Origin: Ruegeria marisrubri
Lineage (GTDB): Bacteria > Pseudomonadota > Alphaproteobacteria > Rhodobacterales > Rhodobacteraceae
NCBI RefSeq assembly: GCF_001507595.1
Contig: NZ_LQBQ01000003.1
Location: 1-64,000, forward strand
Direction: 5' to 3'
Length of the DNA stretch: 64,000 nt
Both the position numbers and the translations under genes were made by a program. The notes under the pieces are model-generated. The model ran no database searches. It worked only from the letters and a program-made list of their open reading frames with translations, and was not told where the DNA came from. Every line of letters begins with the position of its first letter. Position 1 is the stretch's first letter. Shown one piece after another: positions 15,574 to 25,947 of the stretch.

Positions 15574-16035
15574 ATGAGAGTTATCCAGCCAAAAGGGACC
15601 AAAGGAAGCTTGAAATGGATTCAAGAAATGATCCAATGCTATCCTGACCTTCTTCAGCCGTCAGGACTTCCAACTATCGAATGGGTTTCACCTCTAGCGG
15701 AAGATGAATACGCCGAGTATCGCGATGAGGCATTCTTGGACCGCCTCGGTATCGGGCACCTCACAGCGTCACTGAAAGACTTCTGGCCGCAACGTGGACC
15801 TCAGTGGGATGCTTTGGGAGTGACTTCGAGTGGCCCGGTGCTCGTCGAGGCAAAAGCACACGTTCGCGAGTTTTTTTCGCCGCCGTCGCAAGCCGGTCAA
15901 CGCTCTCGTAAACAGATTGATCGCGCCTTCGCCTCAGTCCGGGCCGATCTTGGGGTTGGCCGGGCCACTGACTGGTCAGAACTCTATTATCAGTACGCCA
16001 ATCGCATAGCTTTCCTATGGTGGCTCCGCGAGTAA
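15574..16035 (+). pseudogene. PD-(D/E)XK nuclease-like protein, C-terminally truncated
   Basis: 153 codons, ATG after GGAAGG, 42 bp downstream of the GIY-YIG gene on the same strand. Residues 78-95 contain QWDALGVTSSGPVLVEAKAH, fitting the D-x(n)-ExK core of the restriction-like nuclease fold. The product stops at IAFLWWLRE, where the fold would need further helices, and the DNA continues straight into a fragment of a different gene. The gene is probably broken by a deletion junction near 16030, although the nuclease core itself is intact. Confidence 0.6.
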
Positions 16036-16189
16036 CCGGGCGGTGATTGACGAGACGACGGTGGTTCGCCATCGCTGCCACAACGAGCGCTGCTGTCGGC
16101 CGGAGCATCTGGTCGAGGGGTCGGCGGCGGATAACAAGCGCGACGACTGGGACTTCTGGGCGAACGGGGTCGATTACGACCTGCTATAA
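16034..16189 (+). pseudogene. HNH endonuclease C-terminal remnant
   Basis: About 51 codons without a start encode VVRHRCHNERCCRPEHLVEG followed by a DNK helix, the zinc-ribbon/HNH core seen in phage HNH endonucleases, then end normally at TAA. The N-terminal half is missing, replaced by the truncated PD-(D/E)XK gene. It marks decay at the right end of the element. Confidence 0.75.
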
Positions 16190-16255
16190 ACGTGGCATGG
16201 GCCTTCACCGACCTCTGAGGGCCCACCCTGCACACCCGTAACACCCAAAACCACT

Positions 16256-16344
16256 GGGGCAGAAACGGGGGCATTTCCCGGGGCACTCGGGTGCAACGGG
16301 TGTCCGTCTATCGATGTTCTGATGAAGTGGCTGGGGTGGTAGGA
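16256..16344 (+). repeat. Right direct repeat (att site), overlapping tRNA-Gln
   Basis: Second copy of the 89-bp repeat; its last 17 bases are the 3' end of the intact tRNA-Gln gene. Identity stops one base into the next tRNA position (T at 16345 versus A at 10066). Confidence 0.92.
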
Positions 16345-16402
16345 TTCGAACCTACGGTACGCGGTACCAAAAACCGTTGCCTTACCACTTGGCTACACCC
16401 CA
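16328..16402 (-). tRNA. tRNA-Gln (anticodon TTG)
   Basis: 75-nt cloverleaf with encoded CCA. Acceptor TGGGGTG/CACCCCA, D stem GCC/GGC, anticodon loop TTTTGGT giving UUG, T arm GTAGG/CCTAC with TTCGAAT. The top pair of the anticodon stem reads A-C (ACGGT/ACCGC). The gene is the integration target of the neighbouring element and is intact. Confidence 0.96.
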
Positions 16403-16414
16403 ACGGTGAGCGGC

Positions 16415-16443
16415 TATCTACGGCCATTGCATCCGGGGTTCAA
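16415..16443 (-). promoter_or_regulatory. Promoter of tRNA-Gln
   Basis: On the minus strand TTGAAC, 17-bp spacer, TAGATA, ending 12 nt before the tRNA 5' end; a good sigma-70-type match at the right distance. Confidence 0.65.
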
Positions 16444-16494
16444 GGCCCCTTTCGCAAAAAAATCGCACCGCCGCTCGCATTTTTTAGCTGACCA

Positions 16495-17487
16495 CTAGGC
16501 GCGGCATTGAACGAGCACGGCACCGGCGCGGCCACCGGTTTCGACGGCTTCATGGGCGGCCGCGCAATCGGCCAGATCATACACCGATTGGACTGGGCAG
16601 TCCAAGGCGCCGTCCTGCAATGCGGCGGCCAATCGGTCGATGGCCTGCTTGCGTATCGACGCCGACAGCAGGTAGACCAGCACCATCTCGAGCGTCACGG
16701 CTTTGAACATCAGCGCGTAGAAGGGCAGGGTCGGTGCCATGTCCTTGGCTGAACCATATGCGTTGATGCGTCCGTTTTCGGCGATGACCTCCGTATCGGT
16801 CTCCACGTTCACGCCGAATTCCACCTCGACGATTCGCTGCACCGGATCGCCGCCATTGGCCGAGAGAATCTGTTCGGCCAAGTCGGGGTCTGCATAGTCC
16901 AGCGCAACGTCCGCTCCGGCGGCGCGTACGCGGTCCAGGCTGCCTGCACCCGCCGTGGCGATCACCCTGGCGCCGCCCCATTTGGCCAGTTGGACGGCCA
17001 GGTAGCCGACCGTCCCCGCGCCCCCATGAACCAGAACGGTCTGACCCGCTATGTCGCCGCCCGAAAAAACCGTATGGCAAGCCGTCAGCCCAGGGATTCC
17101 CAGCACTGCGCCGGTTTCCAGCGAGACGGATTCCGGCAGGGGCACCGCCTGCTCGGAGGGCAGTGATATCTTTTCGGCGGCGGTTCCGAAGGCGCGCCGC
17201 CACTGGCCGTTCCAGACCCAGACCCGCTGGCCGATCCGCGAGGGCGACACGCCCTCGCCCACTGCCGAGATCACGCCGGAGCCGTCGCTGTGGGGGACGA
17301 TGACCGGATAAGGCGGCTTGGTTACGCCCGGCCGGGCGCCGGCCCGGGCCTTGACGTCCGACGGGTTCACCCCGGAAAAGGCCAGATCGACCACCACTTC
17401 ACCGGGCCCGGGGTTCGGCGGTTCCATTTCGCTGATCCGCAAAACGTCCCGCGCCGTTCCGAATTCGCTATAGGTTATGGCCCTCAT
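16495..17487 (-). CDS. Zinc-free NADPH:quinone reductase (MDR superfamily)
   Basis: A 330-aa medium-chain oxidoreductase. The GroES-like domain (1-130) lacks the zinc-binding cysteines, and the Rossmann domain carries the AXXGXXG-type motif HGGAGTVGYLAVQLAK. This is the quinone oxidoreductase/zeta-crystallin type, reducing quinones or enones with NADPH in the cytosol. The start at 17487 follows GGAGCAGG; an upstream extension would add about 87 basic residues not typical of the family. It is a stand-alone gene between tRNA-Gln and the ribosomal cluster. Confidence 0.85.
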   Translation of the reverse strand: MRAITYSEFGTARDVLRISEMEPPNPGPGEVVVDLAFSGVNPSDVKARAGARPGVTKPPYPVIVPHSDGSGVISAVGEGVSPSRIGQRVWVWNGQWRRAFGTAAEKISLPSEQAVPLPESVSLETGAVLGIPGLTACHTVFSGGDIAGQTVLVHGGAGTVGYLAVQLAKWGGARVIATAGAGSLDRVRAAGADVALDYADPDLAEQILSANGGDPVQRIVEVEFGVNVETDTEVIAENGRINAYGSAKDMAPTLPFYALMFKAVTLEMVLVYLLSASIRKQAIDRLAAALQDGALDCPVQSVYDLADCAAAHEAVETGGRAGAVLVQCRA

Positions 17488-17813
17488 CCTGCTCCACCTG
17501 TTCTTGAAGTCCTGCCAGGAATTCCGGCAAGACGCGGTTTCACTCTGGAAACACATGATGGGCGCGATGGGCACGCATCGCAACACAAGACCGCACCGTC
17601 CTGCAGCGCCGTTTCGGGCAGAAGAAACCCCGGCCTGTGGGCCCCGAAAGTTCCGCGCAAACTTTCCCTTGCCCTCAAAACGACTCTCCCTTATAGGGAC
17701 GCATCCTGCGATCACCCGGGCCTCCCGGGGGATTCGCATGTCTATCATTCATCCACCAGGTCAAAGGTGACCCGAGAAGGGGCCTTCTGGTGTTTTGAGC
17801 AAAGGAAAAGGCG
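17488..17813 (+). promoter_or_regulatory. Promoter and leader of the rpmC ribosomal cluster
   Basis: A gene-free 326 bp. At 17669-17697 lies TTGCCC, a 17-bp spacer and TATAGG, which would start transcription near 17704 and give a leader of about 110 nt ahead of rpmC. The leader has a small hairpin AGAAGG-GG-CCTTCT (17775-17788). A promoter is needed here because no rplP or other S10-operon gene lies upstream. Confidence 0.55.
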
Positions 17814-18014
17814 ATGAACGCCCAGGAACTGCGTAACAAGACCCCGGACCAGCTCCGGGAGGACCTGGTCAACCTGAAAAAGGAAGCATTCAATCTGCGC
17901 TTCCAGCAGGCGACCGGCCAACTCGAGAACACCGCCCGGATCAAAAGCGTGCGCCGCGACGTGGCGCGCGTCCAGACCGTGCTGAACGAAAAAGCCGCTG
18001 AAGCTGCGAACTGA
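17814..18014 (+). CDS. rpmC: 50S ribosomal protein L29
   Basis: 66 aa, two antiparallel helices ([19 protein letters not shown], then [18 protein letters not shown]), normal length. It binds 23S rRNA near the exit tunnel. First gene of the cluster here; in most bacteria rplP precedes it directly, which is not the case in this window. Confidence 0.97.
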   Translation: MNAQELRNKTPDQLREDLVNLKKEAFNLRFQQATGQLENTARIKSVRRDVARVQTVLNEKAAEAAN

Positions 18015-18027
18015 GGAGCCTGAATAG

Positions 18028-18258
18028 ATGCCCAAACGTATTCTGCAAGGCACCGTGACCAGCGACGCCAACGAACAGACCGTCACCGTGCTGGTGGAGC
18101 GCCGCTTCACGCACCCGGTTCTGAAGAAGACCATCCGTAAGTCCAAGAAATACCGGGCTCACGATGAAAAGAACGCCTTCAAGGTCGGCGACACCGTTCG
18201 CATCATCGAATGCGCGCCGAAATCGAAGACGAAACGCTGGGAGGTTCTGGAGGCGTAA
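18028..18258 (+). CDS. rpsQ: 30S ribosomal protein S17
   Basis: 76 aa, OB-fold 16S rRNA-binding protein ([20 protein letters not shown]). It lies 13 nt after rpmC with a GAGG-type ribosome site. Normal length. Confidence 0.97.
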   Translation: MPKRILQGTVTSDANEQTVTVLVERRFTHPVLKKTIRKSKKYRAHDEKNAFKVGDTVRIIECAPKSKTKRWEVLEA

Positions 18259-18333
18259 GCCCCCGGAACTTTCCCTTTGTCGAAACCCTGGGGGAACTAA
18301 CGAGACCAGCCCCCACAGGTCGGGAGAAACCAC

Positions 18334-18702
18334 ATGATCCAGATGCAGACCAATCTGGATGTCGCTGACAACTCCGGCGCACGCCGAGTTCAGTGCATCA
18401 AGGTCCTGGGTGGTTCCAAGCGTAAATACGCCTCCGTCGGCGACATCATCGTCGTCTCGGTGAAGGAAGCCATCCCGCGCGGCCGCGTGAAGAAAGGTGA
18501 CGTCCGCAAGGCCGTCGTCGTGCGCACCGCCAAGGAAGTCCGTCGCGAAGACGGCACCGCGATCCGTTTCGATCGCAACGCCGCCGTCATCCTCAACAAC
18601 AACCTGGAGCCGGTCGGCACCCGTATCTTCGGGCCGGTTGTTCGCGAGCTGCGCGCGAAGAACTTCATGAAGATCATTTCGCTGGCTCCGGAGGTGCTGT
18701 AA
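18334..18702 (+). CDS. rplN: 50S ribosomal protein L14
   Basis: 122 aa, begins [20 protein letters not shown], the L14 signature. A 75-bp gap with a C-rich/G-rich pairing segment precedes it. It contacts 16S rRNA at an intersubunit bridge. Confidence 0.98.
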   Translation: MIQMQTNLDVADNSGARRVQCIKVLGGSKRKYASVGDIIVVSVKEAIPRGRVKKGDVRKAVVVRTAKEVRREDGTAIRFDRNAAVILNNNLEPVGTRIFGPVVRELRAKNFMKIISLAPEVL

Positions 18703-18704
18703 TC

Positions 18705-19016
18705 ATGGCTGCTAAACTCCGCAAAGGCGACAAGGTCGTCGTGCTGGCCGGCAAGGACAAGGGCAAAGAGGGCACCATCACCTCGGTCGACCCGAAAGCC
18801 GGCAAAGCTGTTGTCGACGGCGTGAACATCGCCATCCGCCACACCCGCCAGTCGCAGACCTCGCAGGGCGGCCGTCTGCCCAAGGCGATGCCGATCGACC
18901 TGTCGAACCTGGCGCTGCTGGACAAGAACGGCAAGGCAACCCGCGTCGGCTTCCGCATGGAAGGTGACAAGAAGGTTCGTTACGCCAAGACCACGGGGGA
19001 CGTGATCGATGCTTGA
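18705..19016 (+). CDS. rplX: 50S ribosomal protein L24
   Basis: 103 aa with the KOW motif near the N-terminus ([17 protein letters not shown]). It is an assembly initiator that binds the 5' end of 23S rRNA. It starts 2 nt after rplN and overlaps rplE by 8 nt. Confidence 0.98.
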   Translation: MAAKLRKGDKVVVLAGKDKGKEGTITSVDPKAGKAVVDGVNIAIRHTRQSQTSQGGRLPKAMPIDLSNLALLDKNGKATRVGFRMEGDKKVRYAKTTGDVIDA

Positions 19017-19569
19017 TGCTGCAAACTACACCCCGCGTCTGAAGACTCAGTACGCCGACAAGATCCGCGCCGCTCTGAAAGAAGAGTTCGGCTACAAGAA
19101 CGACATGATGATCCCCAAGCTGGAGAAGATCGTTCTGAACATCGGCTGTGGCGCTGAGGCGGTGAAGGACTCGAAGAAAGCCAAGTCGGCCGTCGAGGAC
19201 CTGACCGCGATCGCTGGTCAGAAGGCCGTTGCGACCAAGGCGAAGAAGTCGATCGCAGGCTTCCGCGTCCGTGAAGACATGCCGCTGGGCGCCAAGGTGA
19301 CCCTGCGCGGCGACCGGATGTACGAATTCCTGGATCGTCTGATCACCATCGCGCTGCCGCGCGTGCGTGACTTCCGCGGTGTGAAACCCGCTTTCGACGG
19401 CCGTGGCAACTTTGCCATGGGTCTGAAAGAGCACATCGTGTTCCCGGAAATCGACTTCGACAAGGTCGACGAGGTCTGGGGCATGGACATCGTAATTGCC
19501 ACCACAGCGAAAACCGACGCTGAAGCAAAGAGCCTGTTGAAGCACTTCAACATGCCGTTCAACGCGTAA
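19009..19569 (+). CDS. rplE: 50S ribosomal protein L5
   Basis: 186 aa, the 5S rRNA-binding protein of the central protuberance ([20 protein letters not shown], and [18 protein letters not shown]). Its start lies inside the rplX coding end, indicating translational coupling. Confidence 0.98.
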   Translation: MLDAANYTPRLKTQYADKIRAALKEEFGYKNDMMIPKLEKIVLNIGCGAEAVKDSKKAKSAVEDLTAIAGQKAVATKAKKSIAGFRVREDMPLGAKVTLRGDRMYEFLDRLITIALPRVRDFRGVKPAFDGRGNFAMGLKEHIVFPEIDFDKVDEVWGMDIVIATTAKTDAEAKSLLKHFNMPFNA

Positions 19570-19587
19570 GCGCCGGGAGGATTAGAC

Positions 19588-19893
19588 ATGGCTAAAAAAG
19601 CAATGATCGAGCGCGAGAAGAAGCGCGAGCGTCTGGTGGCAAAATACGCCGCGAAGCGCGCCGAGCTGAAAGAAATCGCGAATGACGAAAGCCGCCCGAT
19701 GGAAGAGCGCTTCAAGGCGCGTCTGAAACTGGCGAAACTGCCGCGCAACAGCTCGGCAACCCGTCTGCACAACCGCTGTCAGCTGACCGGCCGTCCCCAC
19801 GCTTACTACCGTAAGCTCAAGGTCAGCCGTATCGCGCTGCGCGAGCTGGGCTCTGCTGGTCAGATCCCCGGCATGGTGAAATCGAGCTGGTAA
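19588..19893 (+). CDS. rpsN: 30S ribosomal protein S14
   Basis: 101 aa, the longer zinc-independent S14 form. Only one cysteine is in the C-terminal region ([19 protein letters not shown]), so the CxxC zinc ribbon is absent, as usual for alphaproteobacteria. Confidence 0.97.
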   Translation: MAKKAMIEREKKRERLVAKYAAKRAELKEIANDESRPMEERFKARLKLAKLPRNSSATRLHNRCQLTGRPHAYYRKLKVSRIALRELGSAGQIPGMVKSSW

Positions 19894-19905
19894 GGAGAGA
19901 GTGAG

Positions 19906-20298
19906 ATGAACGATCCTATCGGCGATATGCTCACCCGTATCCGCAACGCGCAGATGCGCGGCAAGTCCACCGTGATCACTCCGGCGTCGAAACTGCGCGC
20001 CTGGGTTCTGGACGTGCTGGCGGACGAGGGCTACATCCGCGGCTATGAAAAAGTGACTGGTGAAAACGGTCACCCGGCGCTTGAGATCAGCCTGAAATAC
20101 TACGAAGGCACCCCTGTCATTCGCGAGCTCAAGCGGGTCTCGAAACCCGGCCGCCGCGTGTACATGGGCGTCAATGACATTCCGCAGGTCCGTCAGGGTC
20201 TGGGCGTGTCGATTGTCAGCACTCCGAAAGGTGTGATGTCGGACGCGAACGCTCGCTCCAACAATGTTGGCGGCGAAGTGCTCTGCACCGTCTTCTAA
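19906..20298 (+). CDS. rpsH: 30S ribosomal protein S8
   Basis: 130 aa. N-terminal [20 protein letters not shown] and C-terminal [14 protein letters not shown] are S8 signatures. It binds the 16S central domain and in many bacteria represses its own operon. Confidence 0.98.
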   Translation: MNDPIGDMLTRIRNAQMRGKSTVITPASKLRAWVLDVLADEGYIRGYEKVTGENGHPALEISLKYYEGTPVIRELKRVSKPGRRVYMGVNDIPQVRQGLGVSIVSTPKGVMSDANARSNNVGGEVLCTVF

Positions 20299-20310
20299 GG
20301 AGGTCCGGAT

Positions 20311-20844
20311 ATGTCTCGTATTGGTAAGAAACCGGTCGAGCTGCCCAGCGGCGTTACCGCCTCTGTGTCCGGCCAGACCATCGAAGTCAAAGGTCCGAAA
20401 GGCACCCGCAGCTTCACCGCCACCGACGACGTGACCCTCGCTGTCGAAGACAACGTGGTCACGGTCACCCCGCGTGGCACCTCGAAGCGCGCACGCCAGC
20501 AGTGGGGCATGAGCCGCACCATGGTCTCCAACCTGGTGACCGGCGTGACCCAGGGTTTCAAGAAAGAGCTTGAGATCAGCGGTGTGGGTTACCGGGCTCA
20601 GATGCAGGGCAACACCCTGAAGCTGAACCTGGGCTACAGCCACGATGTCGACTATGTCGCTCCGGAAGGTGTCACCATCACCGCTCCGAAGCAGACCGAG
20701 ATCGTCGTCGAAGGCATCGACCAGCAGCTCGTCGGCGAAGTCGCGGCCCAGATCCGCGAATGGCGCCGCCCGGAACCCTACAAGGGCAAGGGCATCAAGT
20801 ACAAAGACGAGTACATCTTCCGCAAGGAAGGCAAGAAGAAGTAA
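20311..20844 (+). CDS. rplF: 50S ribosomal protein L6
   Basis: 177 aa, two tandem L6 folds, C-terminal [18 protein letters not shown] signature. AGGAGG lies just before the ATG. Confidence 0.98.
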   Translation: MSRIGKKPVELPSGVTASVSGQTIEVKGPKGTRSFTATDDVTLAVEDNVVTVTPRGTSKRARQQWGMSRTMVSNLVTGVTQGFKKELEISGVGYRAQMQGNTLKLNLGYSHDVDYVAPEGVTITAPKQTEIVVEGIDQQLVGEVAAQIREWRRPEPYKGKGIKYKDEYIFRKEGKKK

Positions 20845-20855
20845 GGACGCTAGAC

Positions 20856-21215
20856 ATGGCAAACAGCAAACGTACCCTGTTTCTGAAGCGCCGCCTGCGC
20901 GTTCGGAACAAGCTTCGCAAGGTCAATGCCGGGCGTCCGCGCCTGTCGGTGCACCGCTCGAACAAGAACATCTCGGTCCAGCTGATCGACGACGTTCGCG
21001 GCGTGACCCTGGCTTCGGCCTCGACCCTGGAAAAGGATCTGGGCGTCGTCGGCAAGAACAACATCGAAGCGGCTGCCAAGGTGGGCGCGGCGATCGCCGA
21101 GCGCGCCAAGAAGGCCGGTGTCGAAGAAGCATACTTCGATCGTGGCGGCTTCCTGTTCCACGGCAAGGTGAAGGCTCTGGCCGACGCCGCGCGTGAAGGT
21201 GGGCTGAAACTGTAA
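20856..21215 (+). CDS. rplR: 50S ribosomal protein L18
   Basis: 119 aa, starting [19 protein letters not shown] at 20856, 11 nt after rplF. 5S rRNA-binding protein with [20 protein letters not shown] and C-terminal [21 protein letters not shown] 110-bp gap with a strong hairpin (GGGTGGCC/GGCCACCC at 21224-21243) follows, before rpsE. Confidence 0.97.
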   Translation: MANSKRTLFLKRRLRVRNKLRKVNAGRPRLSVHRSNKNISVQLIDDVRGVTLASASTLEKDLGVVGKNNIEAAAKVGAAIAERAKKAGVEEAYFDRGGFLFHGKVKALADAAREGGLKL

Positions 21216-21325
21216 GAACCTGTGGGTGGCCGCCCGGCCACCCCGATGATCCGGGAACCGGCCCTGTTCCGGTTCACCTGGATTGGCAAAAACGGCGCCA
21301 CGCGCCAGAGAGAGAGGAATGCCGA

Positions 21326-21898
21326 ATGGCAGAACGTGAAAACCGCCGGGGCGGCCGTCGCGAACGCGAGGAAGCACCGGAATTCGCCGATCGTCTTGTT
21401 GCGATCAACCGTGTTTCGAAAACCGTCAAGGGTGGTAAGCGCTTCGGCTTCGCCGCTCTGGTGGTTGTTGGCGACCAGAAGGGCCGCGTCGGCTTTGGCA
21501 AGGGCAAGGCGAAAGAAGTGCCCGAGGCCATCCGCAAGGCCACCGAGCAGGCAAAGCGCAACATGATCCGTGTTCCGCTGCGCGAAGGCCGCACCCTGCA
21601 CCACGACATCGAAGGCCGTCATGGCGCCGGTAAAGTGGTCATGCGCACCGCGCCGGAAGGTACCGGTATCATCGCCGGTGGTCCGATGCGTGCCGTGTTC
21701 GAAATGCTGGGCGTCAAGGACGTGGTTTCCAAGTCGCTGGGCAGCACGAACCCCTACAACATGATCCGCGCCACCATCAACGGCCTGCAGAAAGAGCAGA
21801 GCCCGCGTTCGGTCGCCGCGCGTCGTGGCAAGAAGGTTGCCGACATCCTGCCCAAGCGGGAAGAAGCACCGGCCGCTGCCGAAGCAGCCGAAGCCTAA
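21326..21898 (+). CDS. rpsE: 30S ribosomal protein S5
   Basis: 190 aa with an N-terminal double-stranded RNA-binding fold ([20 protein letters not shown]) and the S5 C-terminal fold ([20 protein letters not shown]). Decoding-fidelity protein. The C-terminal tail is alanine/glutamate-rich. Confidence 0.98.
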   Translation: MAERENRRGGRREREEAPEFADRLVAINRVSKTVKGGKRFGFAALVVVGDQKGRVGFGKGKAKEVPEAIRKATEQAKRNMIRVPLREGRTLHHDIEGRHGAGKVVMRTAPEGTGIIAGGPMRAVFEMLGVKDVVSKSLGSTNPYNMIRATINGLQKEQSPRSVAARRGKKVADILPKREEAPAAAEAAEA

Positions 21899-21910
21899 GG
21901 AGACGTCACC

Positions 21911-22099
21911 ATGGCAAAAACCATCGTCGTCAAGCAGATCGGTTCTCCGATCCGTCGCCCCGCCGACCAGCGCGCAACCCTGATCGGCCTGGGCCTGAAC
22001 AAGATGCACAAGACCCGCGAGCTCGAGGACACCCCCTCGATCCGCGGCATGATCAACAAGATCCCGCATCTGGTCGAGATCGTCGAAGAGCGCGACTGA
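21911..22099 (+). CDS. rpmD: 50S ribosomal protein L30
   Basis: 62 aa, normal bacterial L30 ([32 protein letters not shown]). Last gene before an intrinsic terminator, so the first transcript of the cluster can end here. Confidence 0.97.
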   Translation: MAKTIVVKQIGSPIRRPADQRATLIGLGLNKMHKTRELEDTPSIRGMINKIPHLVEIVEERD

Positions 22100-22135
22100 T
22101 CGACCTGCGCTGACTACCGGCGTATCGAACGAAAG

Positions 22136-22171
22136 ACACCCTCGGAACTGCTCCGGGGGTGTTTGTTTTTT
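22136..22171 (+). terminator. Rho-independent terminator after rpmD
   Basis: Stem ACACCCTCGGA/TCCGGGGGTGT (one internal mismatch) with 5-nt loop, followed by TTGTTTTTT. It splits the spc-type cluster. Confidence 0.85.
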
Positions 22172-22313
22172 GTGACTGGCATTCCGCTATCGCATAGCGG
22201 CTAGACCGATTCAGAGATTGTCCACGGTGCCGACCGAACCTACTTCCCTGCGATCCGCATCTATTTTGGAAGGCTGCTTGGGAATACGCCCAAGCCAAGG
22301 AAAGGAAACGCAA

Positions 22314-22529
22314 ATGGCAGACATCGTGAACATTCCCAATGCCGGGCTGAACCTCTGGGGCCGGATCAGGAATCTCGTGGACGGGATCAAACAGGCCCGC
22401 GCCCGCGCGGTCGAGTACAACCGCACTTATTCCGAGCTGCAGAGCCTGTCGGACCGTGAACTGAACGACATCGGCATCCGTCGCTGCGATATTCAGGACA
22501 TTGCCGAAAAGCACGTCTATTGCCGCTGA
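22314..22529 (+). CDS. DUF1127 (YjiS-like) protein inside the ribosomal cluster
   Basis: A 71-aa protein starting at 22314 after AAGGAAAGGAAA. The C-terminal 40 residues carry the DUF1127 pattern: arginine-rich helix, then YSELQSLSDRELNDIGIRRCDI. Short DUF1127 proteins in alphaproteobacteria have been linked to RNA turnover and stress or phosphate adaptation, but this one is not characterised. It is bracketed by its own terminators (22136-22171 and 22598-22618), so it is probably an independent transcription unit between rpmD and rplO. Confidence 0.85.
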   Translation: MADIVNIPNAGLNLWGRIRNLVDGIKQARARAVEYNRTYSELQSLSDRELNDIGIRRCDIQDIAEKHVYCR

Positions 22530-22597
22530 GGTCTTGCGCGTGCAGCTCAGGGCCTGCGCGCGCCACGGCAACGGCCCGAAAGAGCCCCGGAGTCCAG

Positions 22598-22618
22598 CGC
22601 CCCGACAGCGGGGCGTTT
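22598..22618 (+). terminator. Terminator-like hairpin after the DUF1127 gene
   Basis: Stem CGCCCCG / CGGGGCG with ACAG loop, followed by TTT only. Weak U tract, so termination may be partial. Confidence 0.55.
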
Positions 22619-22777
22619 GGCGTCTGTGGGCATGTTGCCGCCGCAAGCCCTTGCGTGGCTGGGCAAGTGGGTTTATACGCCCCCGGTGGCCCGACGGCCG
22701 CATGAGAATCAAAACCAAGAAATGCCGTGTTTGGCCCATCACGCTTCGGGGGCCACATCCGGCTCAGGAGAAGCGAA

Positions 22778-23251
22778 ATGAAACTGCACGAACTGCGCGA
22801 CAATCCCGGCGCCGCTCCCAAGAAAACCCGTGTTGGCCGTGGCCCTGGCTCGGGCAAGGGTAAGATGGGTGGCCGTGGTATCAAGGGTCAGAAATCCCGC
22901 TCGGGTGTGGCCATCAACGGCTACGAAGGCGGCCAGATGCCGCTGTATCAGCGTCTGCCCAAGCGTGGCTTCAACAAGCCGAACCGCAAGGCATACGCCG
23001 TCGTCAACCTGGGCCTGATCCAGAAGTTCGTCGATGCCGGCAAGCTGGACGCCAAGGCCGCGATCACCGAGGACGCGCTGGTCGCATCCGGTCTGGTGCG
23101 CCGCAAGCTGGACGGTATCCGCGTTCTGGCCAAGGGCGAAATCAGCGCCAAGGTGAACCTGGAAGTGACCGGTGCCTCGCAAGCGGCGATTGAAGCCGTC
23201 GAGAAAGCGGGCGGTTCACTCAAGGTCACAAAAGCCGCTGCGGCAGAGTAA
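22778..23251 (+). CDS. rplO: 50S ribosomal protein L15
   Basis: 157 aa from [20 protein letters not shown]; glycine/lysine-rich N-terminal extension ([20 protein letters not shown]) as usual for L15. CAGGAG lies 9 nt before the ATG. A longer reading frame upstream is not used. Confidence 0.97.
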   Translation: MKLHELRDNPGAAPKKTRVGRGPGSGKGKMGGRGIKGQKSRSGVAINGYEGGQMPLYQRLPKRGFNKPNRKAYAVVNLGLIQKFVDAGKLDAKAAITEDALVASGLVRRKLDGIRVLAKGEISAKVNLEVTGASQAAIEAVEKAGGSLKVTKAAAAE

Positions 23252-23303
23252 GCGCTTGTGAGCGGGCGCCGACCCGCTTACATAGACCACAGAGTTTTCC
23301 AAG

Positions 23304-23343
23304 ACGCCGCCCGAGCCGGAAAACGGTTCCGGGCGGTGTTTTC
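23304..23343 (+). terminator. Terminator or attenuator between rplO and secY
   Basis: A long stem, ACGCCGCCCGAGCCG with CGGTTCCGGGCGGTGT, loop GAAAA, followed by TTTTC. It lies about 20 bp before the secY start and would lower secY relative to rplO, or end the ribosomal transcript. Confidence 0.75.
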
Positions 23344-23360
23344 ATAAGAGAGACCGATTT

Positions 23361-24721
<1,361 letters not shown>

Positions 24722-24725
<4 letters not shown>

Positions 24726-25363
24726 ATATCATTCTTCTGGGACCGCCGGGCGCGGGCAAGGGCACACAGGCGCGGCATCTGGTCGAAACCCGCGGCATGA
24801 TTCAGCTGAGCACCGGCGACATGCTGCGCGAGGCCAAGACCTCGGGCACGGAAATGGGCAAGAAGGTCGCCGAGATCATGGATGCCGGCAAGCTGGTGAC
24901 CGACGAGATCGTGATCGGCCTGATCGAGGAAAAGCTGCAGTCCGAGGCCGGCGCCGGTTTCATCTTTGACGGTTTCCCGCGCACGCTGGCGCAGGCGGAT
25001 GCCCTGGCGGCGCTGCTGGCCAAGCTGGGCCAGTCGCTTCACACCGTTATCGAGATGCGGGTGGACGACGAAGCCCTGGTCAAGCGGATCTCGGGCCGCT
25101 TCACCTGCGGCAATTGCGGCGAGGTCTATCACGACGAGACCAAGCCGACGAAGGTCGAGGGCGTCTGCGACAAATGTGGCGGCACCGAGATGGTTCGCCG
25201 CGCCGATGACAACGAAGAAAGCCTGCGCACCCGCCTGATGGAATATTACAAGAAGACCTCGCCCCTGATCGGCTACTACTATGCCAAGGGTGACCTTCGA
25301 CCGGTGAATGGCCTGGCCGATATTGACGAGGTGACCGCCTCGATAGAGGCCATCCTCAGCTGA
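24722..25363 (+). CDS. adk: Adenylate kinase with zinc-type lid
   Basis: 213 aa. Catalyses ATP + AMP = 2 ADP. P-loop [11 protein letters not shown] at residues 7-17, AMP-binding and core helices in place. The lid carries four cysteines (CGNCGEVYH and CDKCGG), the zinc-stabilised long-lid form. It overlaps secY by 4 nt, the common secY-adk arrangement. rpmJ and infA are not found in this cluster. Confidence 0.97.
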
Positions 25364-25377
25364 CCTGCGATAGGGGC

Positions 25378-25406
25378 TTGACGGCCAGCCGAAAAGCCCA
25401 TATCGA
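25378..25406 (+). promoter_or_regulatory. Putative promoter of the rpsM-rpsK-rpoA-rplQ unit
   Basis: TTGACG, 17-bp spacer, TATCGA in the 200-bp gap between adk and rpsM. The -35 element is strong, the -10 moderate. Position before the alpha operon supports it. Confidence 0.5.
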
Positions 25407-25564
25407 CCCACATCCCCAATGGGAATCAACCGCGCAGGCGGGATTCGTCCTGCCTGCCTGGACTACCTCGTACAAATGCTGGACCCTCTGGCGCCACTGC
25501 CACGGTCAAGTGTTGTGAAAAAAGGTTCTGGAATTACGGAACCGCAACGAAAGGAAAGTGACAC

Positions 25565-25933
25565 GTGGCACGTATTGCCGGCGTAAACATCCCGACTGCC
25601 AAGCGGGTACCCATCGCCCTCACCTACATCACCGGTATCGGCAACACCTCGGCCAAGGCGATCTGCGAAGCCGTGGGCATCGACGAGAGCCGCCGGGTGA
25701 ACGAACTGTCGGATGCCGAAGTTCTGGCCATCCGCGAGCACATCGACGCCAACTACACCGTCGAAGGTGACCTGCGTCGTGAAGTGCAGATGAACATCAA
25801 GCGCCTGATGGATCTGGGCTGCTATCGCGGTCTGCGTCACCGCCGCAACCTGCCGGTTCGCGGTCAGCGCACCCACACCAACGCTCGTACCCGCAAAGGC
25901 CCCGCAAAGCCGATCGCGGGCAAGAAGAAGTAA
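25565..25933 (+). CDS. rpsM: 30S ribosomal protein S13
   Basis: 122 aa, GTG start giving [19 protein letters not shown], with a GGAAAG ribosome site. C-terminal [20 protein letters not shown] signature. It sits at the head of the 30S and contacts P-site tRNA. Confidence 0.97.
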   Translation: MARIAGVNIPTAKRVPIALTYITGIGNTSAKAICEAVGIDESRRVNELSDAEVLAIREHIDANYTVEGDLRREVQMNIKRLMDLGCYRGLRHRRNLPVRGQRTHTNARTRKGPAKPIAGKKK

Positions 25934-25947
25934 GGAGGGTCTGACCG

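Larger units (their letters stand above)
9977..16344. mobile_element. tRNA-Gln-integrated element with integrase operon and DUF4041/GIY-YIG gene
   Basis: A 6.4-kb segment bounded by 89-bp direct repeats (9977-10065 and 16256-16344, one mismatch) that include the last 17 nt of the tRNA-Gln gene. Inside are an outer-membrane protein, an integrase operon with three small genes, a probable anti-phage nuclease and two decayed nuclease genes. The tRNA gene remains intact at the right end. It resembles a small integrative island or phage satellite; no structural or replication genes are seen. Confidence 0.88.
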
